Source: Sandaracinaceae bacterium (GTDB lineage: Bacteria > Myxococcota_A > Polyangia > Polyangiales > Sandaracinaceae). From it: a DNA stretch of 64,000 bases. The stretch is taken from positions 29,883 through 93,882 of the forward strand of contig JAHBWG010000029.1 in the NCBI GenBank assembly GCA_019637095.1, in the 5' to 3' direction. The notes under the pieces were generated by a model. The model had not been told where the DNA came from, searched no databases, and saw nothing but the letters and a program-made list of their open reading frames with translations. Position numbers and translations under genes: made by a program. This document shows, piece after piece, positions 33,501 through 43,756 of this stretch. Positions within the stretch are counted from its first letter, which is position 1. Each line of letters opens with the position of its first letter.

Positions 33501-36500
33501 CAGCTCGGGGTGGCTCGTGACCTCCGCGAGGCGCCCCGCGAGCCGTCGGAGCTGCGCGCCGCCGGGACCGAGCGCGTCGCTCGCGCGCAGGGCGAGCCGC
33601 GCCGCGACGGCGGGATCGCGCTCTCCGAGCCGCTCGATCGCCTCGAGGAGGGGTGCGCCGAGGGCCGGCGCGATGCGCTCCGGCGCGATCGCACCCTCGA
33701 TGGCGGCGACGCGCGCGGCGTCGCTGTCGAGCGACGCGAGCGCGCCGAGCCGCACCGCCCACGGCTCGCCATCGAACTTCGCGACGCTCGCCCACGCCGA
33801 GAGGGCCTCCTCGAGCAGGTCGTGCTCGCCCGCGTCGTAGGCGGCCTGCGCCCACGCCGCGAGCATGGGCGGCGAGTCGCCGAAGATCTCGCGCACGACC
33901 CGCAGCGCGGCGCGCGGATCGTCCGCGTGCGGCAGGTGGCGAGCGACGAGGAGCGCGGCCTCCGAGCTGCTCGGATCCGCGGTGAGGGCGGCCTCGGCAC
34001 ACGAGAGCGCCTCCTCGACGGACGAGGCGAGCTCGAGCTCGAGCGCCAGCGCGGTCAGGACGCGCGCGCGCGCCACCGGGGGCAACGGGACTTGCGCTTC
34101 CGCGGCGAGCGCCTCCCGCAGGAGCTCCCGATCGCGCAGGCGACACGCCGCGCGCCGAAGGCGGATGCTCGCCTCGCGATGGGTCGGGAGCTCGGCGAGG
34201 ATCTGCCGGCACACGATCGCCGCCTCGCGCAGATCGCGCCGCAGCACCTGCAGCGCGGCGAGCCGGCCGAGGATGCGGAGGCGATCGCCGCGGCGCTCCG
34301 CGTTCTGCGCCCGTCGCGCGAGCGCCTTGGCCTCTTGGTACTCGTCGGCCTCGAGGCGCAGCAGGCGCTCGAGCGCGTCGGACGCGCGCGTCGCATCCGG
34401 CACCGCGTCGAGCACCTCGCGGTACAGCGAGATGGCGCGCAGGCGTGCGTCCGGGTCGTCGCGCAGGTGGTCCGCGAGCTCGCGGATCGCCTCGAGGCGG
34501 CGACCTTCGGGGGGTGACTTCGCGGCGGCCTCGAGCGCGGCGCGGCGCTCGGCGTCTGCGTCGAGGAGCGGGCGCAGCCGCTCGAGCTGTCGCGCGGGCG
34601 CGGGCGCCTCGGGATCGATCGCGGCGAGGCGCTCCCACGCCCACGCCGCGCGTCGCGGCGCACCGAGCGCTTCCTCTGCGACGCGCGCGAGCTCCTCGAG
34701 CATCGGCGCCTGCGCGGACGCGCTCGCCCAGCGCCCGCGCGTGAGCGCGCGCTCGAGCGCGTCGGCGAGCAGGCGGTCGTCGTCGCGCGCGAGCGCCTGC
34801 TCGCGGATCGCCGCCAGGTTCGCCACGTGCTCCGGATCGAGCTCCAGCGCGCGCGCGCGCAGCTCGGCCTCCCACGCGCCGTCGGTCGCGAGGTCCAGGC
34901 GCGCGTCGGCGGCCCGCGTGAGCCAGAGCGCCCGGGACTCTTCGGGCGCGGCCGCGGCGATCTCCTCGAGCAGGATCGCGCGCTCCAGCGTGTCGCCGGA
35001 CTGCGCGAGGTCGACGTCGAGCGGGTCGTAGATGGCTTCGAGATGCGGCTCGCGGTCGAAGGCGCGCGTCAGGAGCGTCGCGGCGAGGGCGTGGAGCCCC
35101 GCGACCTCGGCGGTCTCCGCCGCGGCGAGCAGCAGGCCGCGGAAGACCTCGGGATCACGCGTGCGGCGCGCCACGTCGGCGCGCACGGCGACCGACGCCT
35201 CGGTGTGCCCGCTGTGCGCGAGCGCGCGCGCGTACGCCTCGGCGTAGGCTGGGCTCGACGGGTCGAGGCCCTGCGCCAGCGCGACGAAGCGCAGGGCGCG
35301 CTCCGGCTCGCGGGCGCGCACGCGATCGGCCGCGTCCATCGCCGCGCTCGCTCCGTCGGCGGGGCGGCCCAGCTCGCACCAGAGCTCGATCGCGAGCTCG
35401 AGCGGATCGCCTGCGTTCGGCGCCGCTTCCGTCGCCGCCTGCGCCGCGGCGAGCGCGGCCGCCGGCTCACCCAGCCGCCGGCAGAGCAGGGCGTACCGGA
35501 GCAACGCGGCCGCGCGGCGCGGCCCGCTCGGGTGCACCTCCACCGCCGCCGCGGCGTACGCGAGCGCGAGGTCCTTGTGCCCGATCGCCGCGCAGCGGTC
35601 GCTGGCGAGCCCGAGCGCCTCTTCGTCGGCCTCGTCGGCGGCGGCCGCCTCGCGGTATGCGCGGGCCGCCTCCTCGAGCGAGCCGTAGCGCTCCTCCCAC
35701 GTTCGACCGAAGCGCTTCCACGCGGCCGCGCGCGCGGCGCCGCTCGCGTCGGCCTGCTCGAGGGAGGCGACGGTGCGCTCGATCTTGTCGAGCGGGTCGT
35801 CGAGCGTCGCGACCCGCTCGGGGAGCCGCGGCAGGATCGGCTCGATCACCGGCTCTTCCCCGAAGACCGCCGACTCCCCCGGGTCGAGCTGGATCGCCGG
35901 CGTCCTCATGGGGAGGATGGAGACCCGGTCCTCGACGTCGTCGATCGCGGGCGGCGGCTCGCTGGTCGGCGGCGGGGGCAGGTGCGAGGTGCGCGGCGCG
36001 GGCGCGGGCGGCGTGGACGCAGAGACGATGCGCGCGAGCCCGGCGCGCACGAGCGCGGCGATCCGCATCGCGGCGGCCGGCGCGGTCGGCAGGATGTCCG
36101 CGATCCGCGGGCTCGCAGGCAGGCGCGCCCACCTCCGCGCCGTCTCCTCGTGCGGTCCGGGCAGCCACTCGAGGAAGTGATCGGCGCGCGCGCCGACGTG
36201 GCCGGCGTCCTCCTCGGCGGCCCGCCGCTCGAGCGCGTCGAGCACGAGCGGCGCGAGCGGGACGCCATCCCCGTGCGGCTCGCCGGTGTGCGCCTGGACG
36301 GCGGCGGGCTCGCGCCCCTCGGCGCCCGCGCGCGCCATCCCGCGGACCAGCCGGTCGAGCCAGAGCCGGCGGTGGACATCGTCGAGCGCGGTCCCCGAGA
36401 TGAGGCGCGCGGAGACGAGCGCGCGGCCGAGCGGGACGCCCTCGCGCGCGGCGCGATCCGCGCACTGCGCGAGGGCCGCGGCCGGTACGCGCCCCGAGTC

Positions 36501-36674
36501 GCGCAGGTACTCGAAGAGGTTGCCGTCGCCGTCGCCCGGGCGCACGTCGACGACCCGGCCGCCGGCGAGCACGACGCGGCGCCCTCCCACCTCCACGGCG
36601 CCGTCTGCCCCGCGCTCGGCGAGGCCGAGCAGGAACAGGGCGATGGGGCTCGGGGACAACGCCCGCCCTTGCAT
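30504..36674 (-). CDS. Giant TPR protein with DUF4388-like N-terminus and acidic minisatellite
   Basis: A 2056-residue protein. Residues about 1-65 (LSPSPIALFLLGLAERG, GGRVVDVRPGDGDGNLFEYL) resemble the DUF4388/PATAN-like region of myxobacterial signalling proteins. A Pro-rich linker (about 205-235) leads to a long array of TPR-like helices from about 300 to 1560. Residues about 1575-1684 are a run of about 27 tetrapeptides of the DEDG type, encoded by the 12-bp minisatellite. The last 370 residues contain more TPR and a globular end (ELNDWLRGGPLSANRRLWALL, ELWNTIPARHQAEVRELL). No signal peptide or membrane helix, so cytoplasmic. It is similar in outline to large myxobacterial TPR adaptors of unknown role. 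Confidence 0.88.
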   Translation of the reverse strand: MQGRALSPSPIALFLLGLAERGADGAVEVGGRRVVLAGGRVVDVRPGDGDGNLFEYLRDSGRVPAAALAQCADRAAREGVPLGRALVSARLISGTALDDVHRRLWLDRLVRGMARAGAEGREPAAVQAHTGEPHGDGVPLAPLVLDALERRAAEEDAGHVGARADHFLEWLPGPHEETARRWARLPASPRIADILPTAPAAAMRIAALVRAGLARIVSASTPPAPAPRTSHLPPPPTSEPPPAIDDVEDRVSILPMRTPAIQLDPGESAVFGEEPVIEPILPRLPERVATLDDPLDKIERTVASLEQADASGAARAAAWKRFGRTWEERYGSLEEAARAYREAAAADEADEEALGLASDRCAAIGHKDLALAYAAAAVEVHPSGPRRAAALLRYALLCRRLGEPAAALAAAQAATEAAPNAGDPLELAIELWCELGRPADGASAAMDAADRVRAREPERALRFVALAQGLDPSSPAYAEAYARALAHSGHTEASVAVRADVARRTRDPEVFRGLLLAAAETAEVAGLHALAATLLTRAFDREPHLEAIYDPLDVDLAQSGDTLERAILLEEIAAAAPEESRALWLTRAADARLDLATDGAWEAELRARALELDPEHVANLAAIREQALARDDDRLLADALERALTRGRWASASAQAPMLEELARVAEEALGAPRRAAWAWERLAAIDPEAPAPARQLERLRPLLDADAERRAALEAAAKSPPEGRRLEAIRELADHLRDDPDARLRAISLYREVLDAVPDATRASDALERLLRLEADEYQEAKALARRAQNAERRGDRLRILGRLAALQVLRRDLREAAIVCRQILAELPTHREASIRLRRAACRLRDRELLREALAAEAQVPLPPVARARVLTALALELELASSVEEALSCAEAALTADPSSSEAALLVARHLPHADDPRAALRVVREIFGDSPPMLAAWAQAAYDAGEHDLLEEALSAWASVAKFDGEPWAVRLGALASLDSDAARVAAIEGAIAPERIAPALGAPLLEAIERLGERDPAVAARLALRASDALGPGGAQLRRLAGRLAEVTSHPELQRDALERELAIAEGEAHLTKLRELAALHRELGDRAAEARAHLRLLGERPHDRSALDRLVELYAETGETDRLLAVLSLRLEAGGDENETLLELAAAHARLRGDADRAEAFLRRAGAGEDLGALLRAATGLAEIGRTDRAVSLLREVGGTLEGAPAATVYRHAVQLAWRVAGDSRLALTAAVEGLGRAPGSGPLLVAFEQLALELGDAEVAERTYAMLVERAMGPNGRRSLRYRWARWLERHGDADRALRAYLDAVERHPQAGVIYASIERLARARGDVETLARAAHALSERAGHPAVRVRMAMIAADLYERELARPERAFEILAEVWEHAGEAELEGSLSRLAGDLLATDRARGEAAFARLLGVLRRHADDAWMGEARARLLLRMARLHAIGRRDLDAALATVGEALATAAEEGADAELVADIELEAATWAFEAGLRDEAESRLRAALRAKPAHAGARMMAGQLGLRVSEAPPGEPEEGAFADWGALADEVAGDGATGTPQASVAPAEPTGELRPAPADGDEDRDEDRDEDRDEDGDEDGDEDGDEDGDEDGDEDGDEDGDEDGDEGGDEDGDEDGDEDGDEDGDEDGDEDGDEDGDEDGDEDGDEDGDEDGGEDGGEDGDEDGDEDATVATGRPSIERWAAVEVPDTRVPSRPPPGLAWVSPAAEPETPEAMERLAIELAARGDAGGLARAATLLTRCLAREPHRLSAARQLVALGERVVAPEALHLARGVLALIEPELASAEPLRGALPSELNDWLRGGPLSANRRLWALLWEDATPLFRERIEPPPDGNERVLRIATDPVSRAFVRTLEALRVVDLPQLYYAPNRPPSLRVYRTVPPSLVAAGPFAPDEDAMSFALGRALELSRPDHLLVATLPIERATLVVEAVSAAFGPAEAGGAIPREAAAIASELWNTIPARHQAEVRELLLSTERWDDVAATRDASFVAADRAGLIACGDLGKAVLALAEGPVTDEAALSAVLGSGRAAALARFAFGHLPR
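31623..31950. repeat. 12-bp minisatellite encoding an acidic Asp/Glu/Gly run
   Basis: About 27 head-to-tail copies of a 12-base unit, mostly GTCGCCGTCTTC on the plus strand (GAAGACGGCGAC on the coding strand). Variants include GTCTTCGCC, a single CCGCCTTC near 31801, and GGTCCTC units near 31908-31940 that change Gly to Arg. Because 12 is a multiple of 3, length change never breaks the frame. Confidence 0.95.
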
Positions 36675-36680
36675 CGGCCG

Positions 36681-36709
36681 ACGATATCAGGCCGCCCAGA
36701 GGCTGCGAA
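36681..36709 (-). promoter_or_regulatory. Candidate promoter for the giant TPR gene
   Basis: Read on the minus strand, TTCGCA (36709-36704) and TATCGT (36686-36681) are spaced 17 bp. The -10 ends six bases before ATG 36674, predicting leaderless mRNA. Confidence 0.5.
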
Positions 36710-36783
36710 GCGTTTCCGGGCCGTGTCCGGCGGCGCCGGCGTATGCTCGCCGGCCACGGGACAGGCCGGTCGCGCGGCGACCC

Positions 36784-38979
36784 TCAGGGCTCGGAGTCGA
36801 TCGCCGGTGTGTCGGTCGGCGGCGGCGCCGTCGTCTCGCGCGGGGCGGGGAGCCCCTCACCGGAGGGCGGGCTGCTCCCGCCGCCGCCGCTCCCGCCGCG
36901 CATCTCCTCGATCTGGCGGCGCGCGAGAGACGCTTGCGAGCCGGTCGGCATGCGCTGGAGGTAGCGCTCGAACGCGGCGATCGCGTCGTCGTTGCGCCCG
37001 AGCCGGCGATACGCGCGGCCGAGCCCGATGTACGCCTCGCCGTAGCCTTGCTGCGCCGCGGCTCGGAAGCGGTTCGATGCGCCGTTCGCGTCGCCCTGGG
37101 CGAGGAGCACGTTGCCGAGCCCGGTGAGGGCCTCCGAGCCACCCGGGCGCAGCGCGAGCGCGGCCTCGTAGTGCTCCCGCGCGCTCGCGTGGCTCCCGCG
37201 CTCGTAGAGCTCGTCGCCGCGCCGCACGTAGAAGCTGTAGTCGCGGCCGGGCGGCGCGCGCCCGTCCGCGGGGGCGGGCTCCTCCCCGCCTCGGCGGCCA
37301 CCCCGCGTCGAGGCGCCGGGGTCGCGTGGGGGCGTGTCCGTCGTCGGCGGGGGCTCGATCGGTGCGGGCGCTGGCGTGGGCGGCGCCGCCGGCTCGACCT
37401 CTGCGGGGGTCGGAGGCGTGGGCGCCGGTGCGCCGGCTCCGGCGACGCGGTCACGCAGCGCGACGGCGCGCGGGTGGCGCTCTTCGCGCCGCAGGACCGC
37501 GTCGATCTGGCCGCGCGCCGCGGTGGCGTCGCCGGCTGCGGCGAGGGCCCGCGCGTAGAGGAGGCGCGCGCGGATGGAGGTCGGCGCCTCGGCGACGGCC
37601 TGCTCGGCCGGATCGCGCGCGCGCGTCAGGTCCCCACCCGCGTCCGCCGCCGCGAGGAGCGCCTGGACGCGGAGCGCCTCGGCGTCGGGCTCGCTGCGGA
37701 ACGTGAGCGCGCGGTCGAGCCGTGAGCGCGCGCGCGTGAGATCACCGGTGAGACGGAGCGCGTCGGCGAGCGCGACCTCCGCGTCGGCGCTCGTGCTCCC
37801 GTAGCGAACGGCGTCCTCGGCGCGGGCGAGCGCGGTGTCGGCGTGACGGCGCGCCTCGCGGCGGAGCGCGTTGGCCTCGCCGCGCCGCGCGGGATCTTGG
37901 TCCGCGTCGGCCTCGAGATCGCTGGCGTCGAACGCGAGCGCTTGCGCCCAGAGCGCGTGCGCTCGGGAGATGCGGGTGAGCGTCTCCACGTCGCGGTCGT
38001 CGAACGCGAGGGCCTGCGTGTAATGGTGGAGCGCGCGCTCGTAGCCGGAGATCGTGTCCTCGGCGAGCGCCGCGTCGCCCGGCTCGAGGTGCGCGAGCGC
38101 GGGGCGCTCCTCGCTCGGCTCGGGGCCGAGGCCGAGCACCGGCGCGAGGCTCGGCCACGCGAGCGCGACCCCGACGGCGCCCGCGACGAGCACGACGAGC
38201 GCAACCCAGAGGCCGCTGCGGCTCCGGCCGCGCGGCGGGACGACGGGCTCGCCGTCGTCGAGGTAGAGCGGGCGCTCGCTCGGCCGCGCGGGCGCGGGCG
38301 GCTGCGACGGCGGGGGCTGCGACGGCGCGGCGCGCGACGGCGGGGCGGCACCGCGCGCTTGGGGTGACGGGCTCCGGCGCGGGAGCCGACGGAATGGCGT
38401 GCTCGGCGCGGGGCGCGGCGGCGCCGGACGCGCGGCCAGGGAGCGCTGGCTCGGCGGGGGTGCCGCCGACGCCGACGGGGTGTCCTTCGGTCGGGTGGGC
38501 GGCGGCGCGCGCGCCGGCTCGGGGCTCCGCGGCGGCGGCTCGGGGGGGCGCGCCGCGCGCGCGCTCGCGGAGGCGCGCTCGGGGAGCGAGGGCGCGGGCG
38601 TCATCCCGGGCGACGTGCCCTTGCGCTGGCGGACCGGGGCGTCGTCCTCCGGCTCGAGCGGCGCGGCCGCCGCGAAGAACGTCGAGAGCTCGGCGATGTC
38701 GCCGAGGCGCTTGTAGGGCTCCGAGCCGCGCGCGATCTCGTCGTGCTCGGTGAGCGTCCCCGCCGTGATCAAGCGCTGCAGCTCCTTCAGCGAGCTCAGC
38801 TTGCGCACGATCCCGTCCGCGCCGCGGACGTTCCAGCTCTTCGGAGCGCCCTCCGCGTCCGGCCGGAACACCTTGAAAAGGTGTCCACAATTCGTGCACT
38901 TGACGGTCGTTCCTCGACCCGAGACGAGGGTCTCGTCGAACTCGTACTCGGTGCCGCAGCGCTCGCAGGTGACGTCCAT
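36784..38979 (-). CDS. MJ0042 zinc-ribbon/TPR membrane protein
   Basis: A 731-residue protein. The MJ0042-type zinc ribbon occupies residues 1-37 with Cys5, Cys8, Cys28 and Cys31. A GYF_2-like domain follows (WNVRGADGIVRKLSSLKELQ to about 105), then a 150-residue Pro/Ala/Ser-rich disordered linker. A membrane helix lies near 270-292 (LWVALVVLVAGAVGVALAW). The outer part carries TPR helices (about 310-500 and 600-700), separated by a Pro-rich stretch. This architecture, cytoplasmic zinc ribbon plus exterior TPR, is common in myxobacteria. The TPR tail ends with Gly/Ser-rich and Pro-rich segments. It diverges from the second kinase gene. Confidence 0.85.
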   Translation of the reverse strand: MDVTCERCGTEYEFDETLVSGRGTTVKCTNCGHLFKVFRPDAEGAPKSWNVRGADGIVRKLSSLKELQRLITAGTLTEHDEIARGSEPYKRLGDIAELSTFFAAAAPLEPEDDAPVRQRKGTSPGMTPAPSLPERASASARAARPPEPPPRSPEPARAPPPTRPKDTPSASAAPPPSQRSLAARPAPPRPAPSTPFRRLPRRSPSPQARGAAPPSRAAPSQPPPSQPPAPARPSERPLYLDDGEPVVPPRGRSRSGLWVALVVLVAGAVGVALAWPSLAPVLGLGPEPSEERPALAHLEPGDAALAEDTISGYERALHHYTQALAFDDRDVETLTRISRAHALWAQALAFDASDLEADADQDPARRGEANALRREARRHADTALARAEDAVRYGSTSADAEVALADALRLTGDLTRARSRLDRALTFRSEPDAEALRVQALLAAADAGGDLTRARDPAEQAVAEAPTSIRARLLYARALAAAGDATAARGQIDAVLRREERHPRAVALRDRVAGAGAPAPTPPTPAEVEPAAPPTPAPAPIEPPPTTDTPPRDPGASTRGGRRGGEEPAPADGRAPPGRDYSFYVRRGDELYERGSHASAREHYEAALALRPGGSEALTGLGNVLLAQGDANGASNRFRAAAQQGYGEAYIGLGRAYRRLGRNDDAIAAFERYLQRMPTGSQASLARRQIEEMRGGSGGGGSSPPSGEGLPAPRETTAPPPTDTPAIDSEP

Positions 38980-39034
38980 GGGCGGGGTGACGCGCGAGCT
39001 TAGCAGGTTGCCGGCACGCGTTCGGTCACAACGA

Positions 39035-39040
39035 TATACT
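39035..39040 (+). promoter_or_regulatory. -10-like TATACT before the second kinase
   Basis: TATACT (39035-39040) is the closest match to TATAAT in the window and lies 18 bases before GTG 39059. A -35 at 17-18 bp upstream is poor. It sits in the 79-bp divergent gap shared with the zinc-ribbon/TPR gene; TAAGCT on the minus strand (39002-38997) is the opposing candidate. Confidence 0.45.
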
Positions 39041-39058
39041 GCACGGCGCGACGTCGTC

Positions 39059-40404
<1,346 letters not shown>

Positions 40405-40408
<4 letters not shown>

Positions 40409-40434
40409 GCCGCGCCTCGGCGCTGTGCCATTCT
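40405..40434 (+). promoter_or_regulatory. Candidate promoter for the PEGA-protein gene
   Basis: TTGAGC (40405-40410) overlaps the kinase stop; CATTCT (40429-40434) is 18 bp downstream and ends seven bases before GTG 40442, which would make this a leaderless start. Confidence 0.35.
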
Positions 40435-40441
40435 CGCGTCC

Positions 40442-41335
40442 GTGGTGCGGTTCGGCGTCGCGGCGCTCGTCGGGTGGTTGGGCGTGGCGCTCGTCGCGGC
40501 GCCTCCCTGCCGCGCGGACGACGAGCCGCCCGCCGGGTACCAGGCGATCATTCGCGAGGCGGTCCGCGAGTTCGATGCGGAGCGCTGGGCGGAGGCGCGC
40601 GCGCACTTCGAGCGAGCCCACGCGCTGTTCCCCAACGCCCGGACGCTGCGCGGGATCGGGATGTGCGCGTTCGAGCAGCGCGACTACCCCGCGGCGATCG
40701 ATCTCCTCGAGCGCTCGCTCCGGGACGCGCGGCGCGCGCTCACCGCGGCGCAGCGCGCGGAGACGGAAGATCTGCTCGGGCGCGCGCGCGTCTACGTGGG
40801 CTCGTTTCGCATCGTGACCGATCCGCCGGGAGCCGAGCTGCGCGTGGATGGAGAGGTGCCGGCGCGCGCCGAGGACGGCCGCGTCACGCTCGCGGTCGGC
40901 GAGCACGAGCTGCTCGCGCGGGCGCCGGGGCACCACGAGGCGAGGCGGCGCCTGCGCGTCGGCGGGGGCGAGGACCGCGAGATCACGCTGCGGCTCCGCC
41001 CCGCCGGGCTGGGCGATCCTCCGCTCGCGTCGGTCGCGCTCTTCGTGGCCGCGGGCGCGACGCTCCTCGTCGAGCCGTTCGCGATCGGTTGGTGGGTCGA
41101 GCGCGACGACGCCATCGCCGCGTGCGCCGCCCCTCCCGCGGGCCTGCGCTGTGACAACGCCGAGGTCCTCGCGGAGCAGCGCGACGCGGCGATCGCGACG
41201 ACGGTCGCGGTCGCGGTCACCGCGCTCGCCGTCGCGGCGGTCGCGCTGGTGATCTGGCTCGCGGGAGGCACGGACGCGGCGCCCGCGGAGCTCGCGTGCG
41301 GCGCGGCGCCGGGCGGGGCGTCCTGTCGCTTCTGA
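40442..41335 (+). CDS. TPR and PEGA domain membrane protein
   Basis: A 297-residue protein. A signal peptide is followed by one or two TPR repeats (about 30-110, FDAERWAEARAHFERAHALFP) and a PEGA domain (about 120-190, RIVTDPPGAELRVDGEVPA), a beta-sandwich found in surface-layer and periplasmic proteins. Two hydrophobic helices lie near 195-220 and 245-270, with two Cys between them (CAAPPAGLRC). The C-terminus contains two more Cys. This TPR-PEGA-TM layout is widespread in myxobacteria, often beside kinases. Start GTG 40442 is 34 bp after the kinase gene, so it may be co-expressed with it. Confidence 0.8.
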   Translation: MVRFGVAALVGWLGVALVAAPPCRADDEPPAGYQAIIREAVREFDAERWAEARAHFERAHALFPNARTLRGIGMCAFEQRDYPAAIDLLERSLRDARRALTAAQRAETEDLLGRARVYVGSFRIVTDPPGAELRVDGEVPARAEDGRVTLAVGEHELLARAPGHHEARRRLRVGGGEDREITLRLRPAGLGDPPLASVALFVAAGATLLVEPFAIGWWVERDDAIAACAAPPAGLRCDNAEVLAEQRDAAIATTVAVAVTALAVAAVALVIWLAGGTDAAPAELACGAAPGGASCRF

Positions 41336-41449
41336 GGCCGGGCGCGCGCTCGTCCACTTTCTTGCCGCGCTCGATCCGCGCGTGTTACCGCCGACGGGTT
41401 CGTACACGCGCGCGGTCGGGCGATGGTCGTGCGTGGAAGGGAGGTACTC

Positions 41450-43729
41450 ATGCGGAGCGAGCTTCGATGGGCGCTGGGGCTGAGCCTCGCGCTGAGCGGG
41501 TGCGGGTGTGGCGAGCCGACGCTCGCCGCGCCCGATGCCGAAGGGGCGCACCCGGCGCAGGCCGCGGGGCTCACTACGCAGACCGACTTGCTCGCCCTGA
41601 GCCACCTCGCGGACATCCATCACCGCGGCCTCTTCATCGACTTCGGCGGACCGGCGCGGGCGAAGTACACCGTCGGCAACTGGGGCTCGGGCTGGGGCGC
41701 CGACGGCGCGGACGGCGACATGACGTTCACGTACGCCGCCGAGGCGGCGCGGGTGTTCTTCCCCGCCACGCGCTCCACCGACCTCACGCTGCGCCTCGCG
41801 GTGCGCCCGGTCGGCACGCGTCGCATGCAAGTCTACTTGAACGGCCAGTCGATCCGCGGCGTCGTGCTCGAGGACGGCGAGCAGTTCCGCGACTACGATG
41901 TGCGCGTCCCCGCCGAGCACGTGCGCGTGGGTGAGAACCACCTCCTGCTGCGCTTCGGCGGCACGACGGTCGTCGACGGCGCGAACGTCGCGGCGGCGGT
42001 CGGCTCGATCCGCGTGATCGAGGGCGCGCCGGCTCCGAGCGAGGACTTCGATCCGCCGCAGTGGGACATGCTCGTCAGCGCCGTCGACCTCGGGGGCCTC
42101 GAGCGCCGCGCGATCGCGCTGCGCGCGCCCACGACGCTGAGCTGGCACCTCGAGGTGCCCGCCGGCGGCCGGCTCGTGTTCGGGCTCGGGGCCGAGGGCG
42201 CGGACCGGCAGCTCACGGCGCGCGTGTTCGTCACGCCCGAGGGCGGGGACCGCAACGAGATCTTCCGCGCCCGCCCCTCGGACCGCTGGAGCGATCAGGC
42301 GCTGAACCTCGCCGGGTACGCGGGCGAGGTCGTGCGGCTCGAGCTCGAGGTGACGGGCGAGGGCGCCGGCCGCGTCGCGTGGTCGACGCCGGCGGTGATG
42401 GTCACGCCTCCGGAGGTGCACGAGCGCCCGGCGCCCGCGCGCAACGTCATCGTCGTGCTCGTCGACACGCTGAGCGCGCAGCGCCTGCGCGCGTACGATC
42501 CGAGCTCGCGCGTGCAGACGCCGCACCTCGATCGGTTCGCCCAAGAGGGCGTGGTCTTCGAGCAGGCGCAGGCACCGGAGAACTGGACCAAGCCGTCCTG
42601 CGCGTCGGTGCTGACCGGGCTGACGCCGACGACGCACGGCGCGAAGACGTCGGAGGCGCGCCTGCCGGACAGCGCCGAGCTCGTCAGCGAGGTGTTCCAG
42701 TCCGCGGGCTTCGCGACGGGCAGCTTCATCGCGAACGGCTACGTCTCGGATCGCTTCGGCTTCGATCAGGGCTGGGACTCGTACAACAACTTCATCCGCG
42801 ACGGGCGCAGCACCGAGGCGCAGGACGTGTACGCGGCGGCGGGCAACTTCATCGAGCAGAACCGCGACCGCCGCTTCTTCGTCTACGTGCAGACGATCGA
42901 TCCGCACGTGCCCTACGATCCGCCGGGCTCGTTCCTGTCGATGTACGACCCGAGCGACTACAGCGGCCGCGTGCAGCCGCGGCTGACCCCCGACCTCCTC
43001 GAGCAGGCCAAGCGCGGGCGCGTGACGTTCAACGACGCGGACCGCGTGCGGCTCGAGGCGCTCCACGACGGCGAGATCAGCTACCACGACCACCACTTCG
43101 GCGAGTTCCTCGCGCGCCTCGAGCGGCTCGGGGTCTCGGACGACACGGTGATCATCGTGACCTCGGATCACGGCGAGGAGTTCCTGGAGCACGGCTCCTA
43201 CGGCCACGGCCACTCGATCTTCCAGGAGCTGATCGGCGTGCCGCTGATCATGCGCGTGCCCGGCGGGCCACAGGGTCGCCGCGTCGCGCACACGGTCAGC
43301 ACGATGAACATCGCGCAGACCGCGCTCGACCTCGCTGGCGTCGAGGGCCTCTCCCGCGCCGAGGGGCGCAGCCTGGTCCCGGATCTGCTCGGCGCCGTGC
43401 CCGTCGGTCCGCAGGTCGCGTTCAGCGACTTCCAGGACATCCGCCGCGTCGCGCGCGCGGGGCGCTACAAGCTCGTGACGCGCGCCAACCTCACGAGCGT
43501 CATCTTCGACCTCGGCGCGGACCCCGGCGAGCGGAACGAGCGCGAGGTGCACGAGCTGCCGATCGCGGGGCGCTACACGCGCATCCTGCTCGGTCAGTTC
43601 CTCGGTGCATCGAACCGCGGCCAGTGGCTCAGCGCGCAGCAAGACGCCGCGCGCGCGCTCGAACAGCAGGAGGCGGAGATGGACGACACGATCCGCGCGC
43701 AGCTCCGCGCGCTCGGCTACGCGAATTGA
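41450..43729 (+). CDS. Alkaline-phosphatase-superfamily (sulfatase-like) lipoprotein
   Basis: A 759-residue lipoprotein with lipobox LSGC at Cys20. An N-terminal beta-sandwich domain (about 50-320) precedes the sulfatase-fold catalytic domain (about 325-740): NVIVVLVDTLS, TGLTPTTHG, FVYVQTIDPHVPYDPP and SDHGEEF provide metal ligands. The nucleophile position is Thr380 (TKPSC), and the sulfatase Arg (CxPSR) is Cys384. Thr is the nucleophile of LtaS-type phosphotransferases, so a phosphatase or phosphoglycerol transferase is as likely as a sulfatase. ATG 41450 has GGGAGG upstream. It is secreted and surface anchored. The next gene may be co-transcribed. Confidence 0.85.
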   Translation: MRSELRWALGLSLALSGCGCGEPTLAAPDAEGAHPAQAAGLTTQTDLLALSHLADIHHRGLFIDFGGPARAKYTVGNWGSGWGADGADGDMTFTYAAEAARVFFPATRSTDLTLRLAVRPVGTRRMQVYLNGQSIRGVVLEDGEQFRDYDVRVPAEHVRVGENHLLLRFGGTTVVDGANVAAAVGSIRVIEGAPAPSEDFDPPQWDMLVSAVDLGGLERRAIALRAPTTLSWHLEVPAGGRLVFGLGAEGADRQLTARVFVTPEGGDRNEIFRARPSDRWSDQALNLAGYAGEVVRLELEVTGEGAGRVAWSTPAVMVTPPEVHERPAPARNVIVVLVDTLSAQRLRAYDPSSRVQTPHLDRFAQEGVVFEQAQAPENWTKPSCASVLTGLTPTTHGAKTSEARLPDSAELVSEVFQSAGFATGSFIANGYVSDRFGFDQGWDSYNNFIRDGRSTEAQDVYAAAGNFIEQNRDRRFFVYVQTIDPHVPYDPPGSFLSMYDPSDYSGRVQPRLTPDLLEQAKRGRVTFNDADRVRLEALHDGEISYHDHHFGEFLARLERLGVSDDTVIIVTSDHGEEFLEHGSYGHGHSIFQELIGVPLIMRVPGGPQGRRVAHTVSTMNIAQTALDLAGVEGLSRAEGRSLVPDLLGAVPVGPQVAFSDFQDIRRVARAGRYKLVTRANLTSVIFDLGADPGERNEREVHELPIAGRYTRILLGQFLGASNRGQWLSAQQDAARALEQQEAEMDDTIRAQLRALGYAN

Positions 43730-43756
43730 ACGCCGCAGACTAACCTTGGAACACCG

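Noticed and set aside
41450..43729. Calling the lipoprotein a true sulfatase
   Set aside because: The formylglycine Cys/Ser and adjacent Arg are replaced by Thr380 and Cys384, so only the superfamily is claimed.
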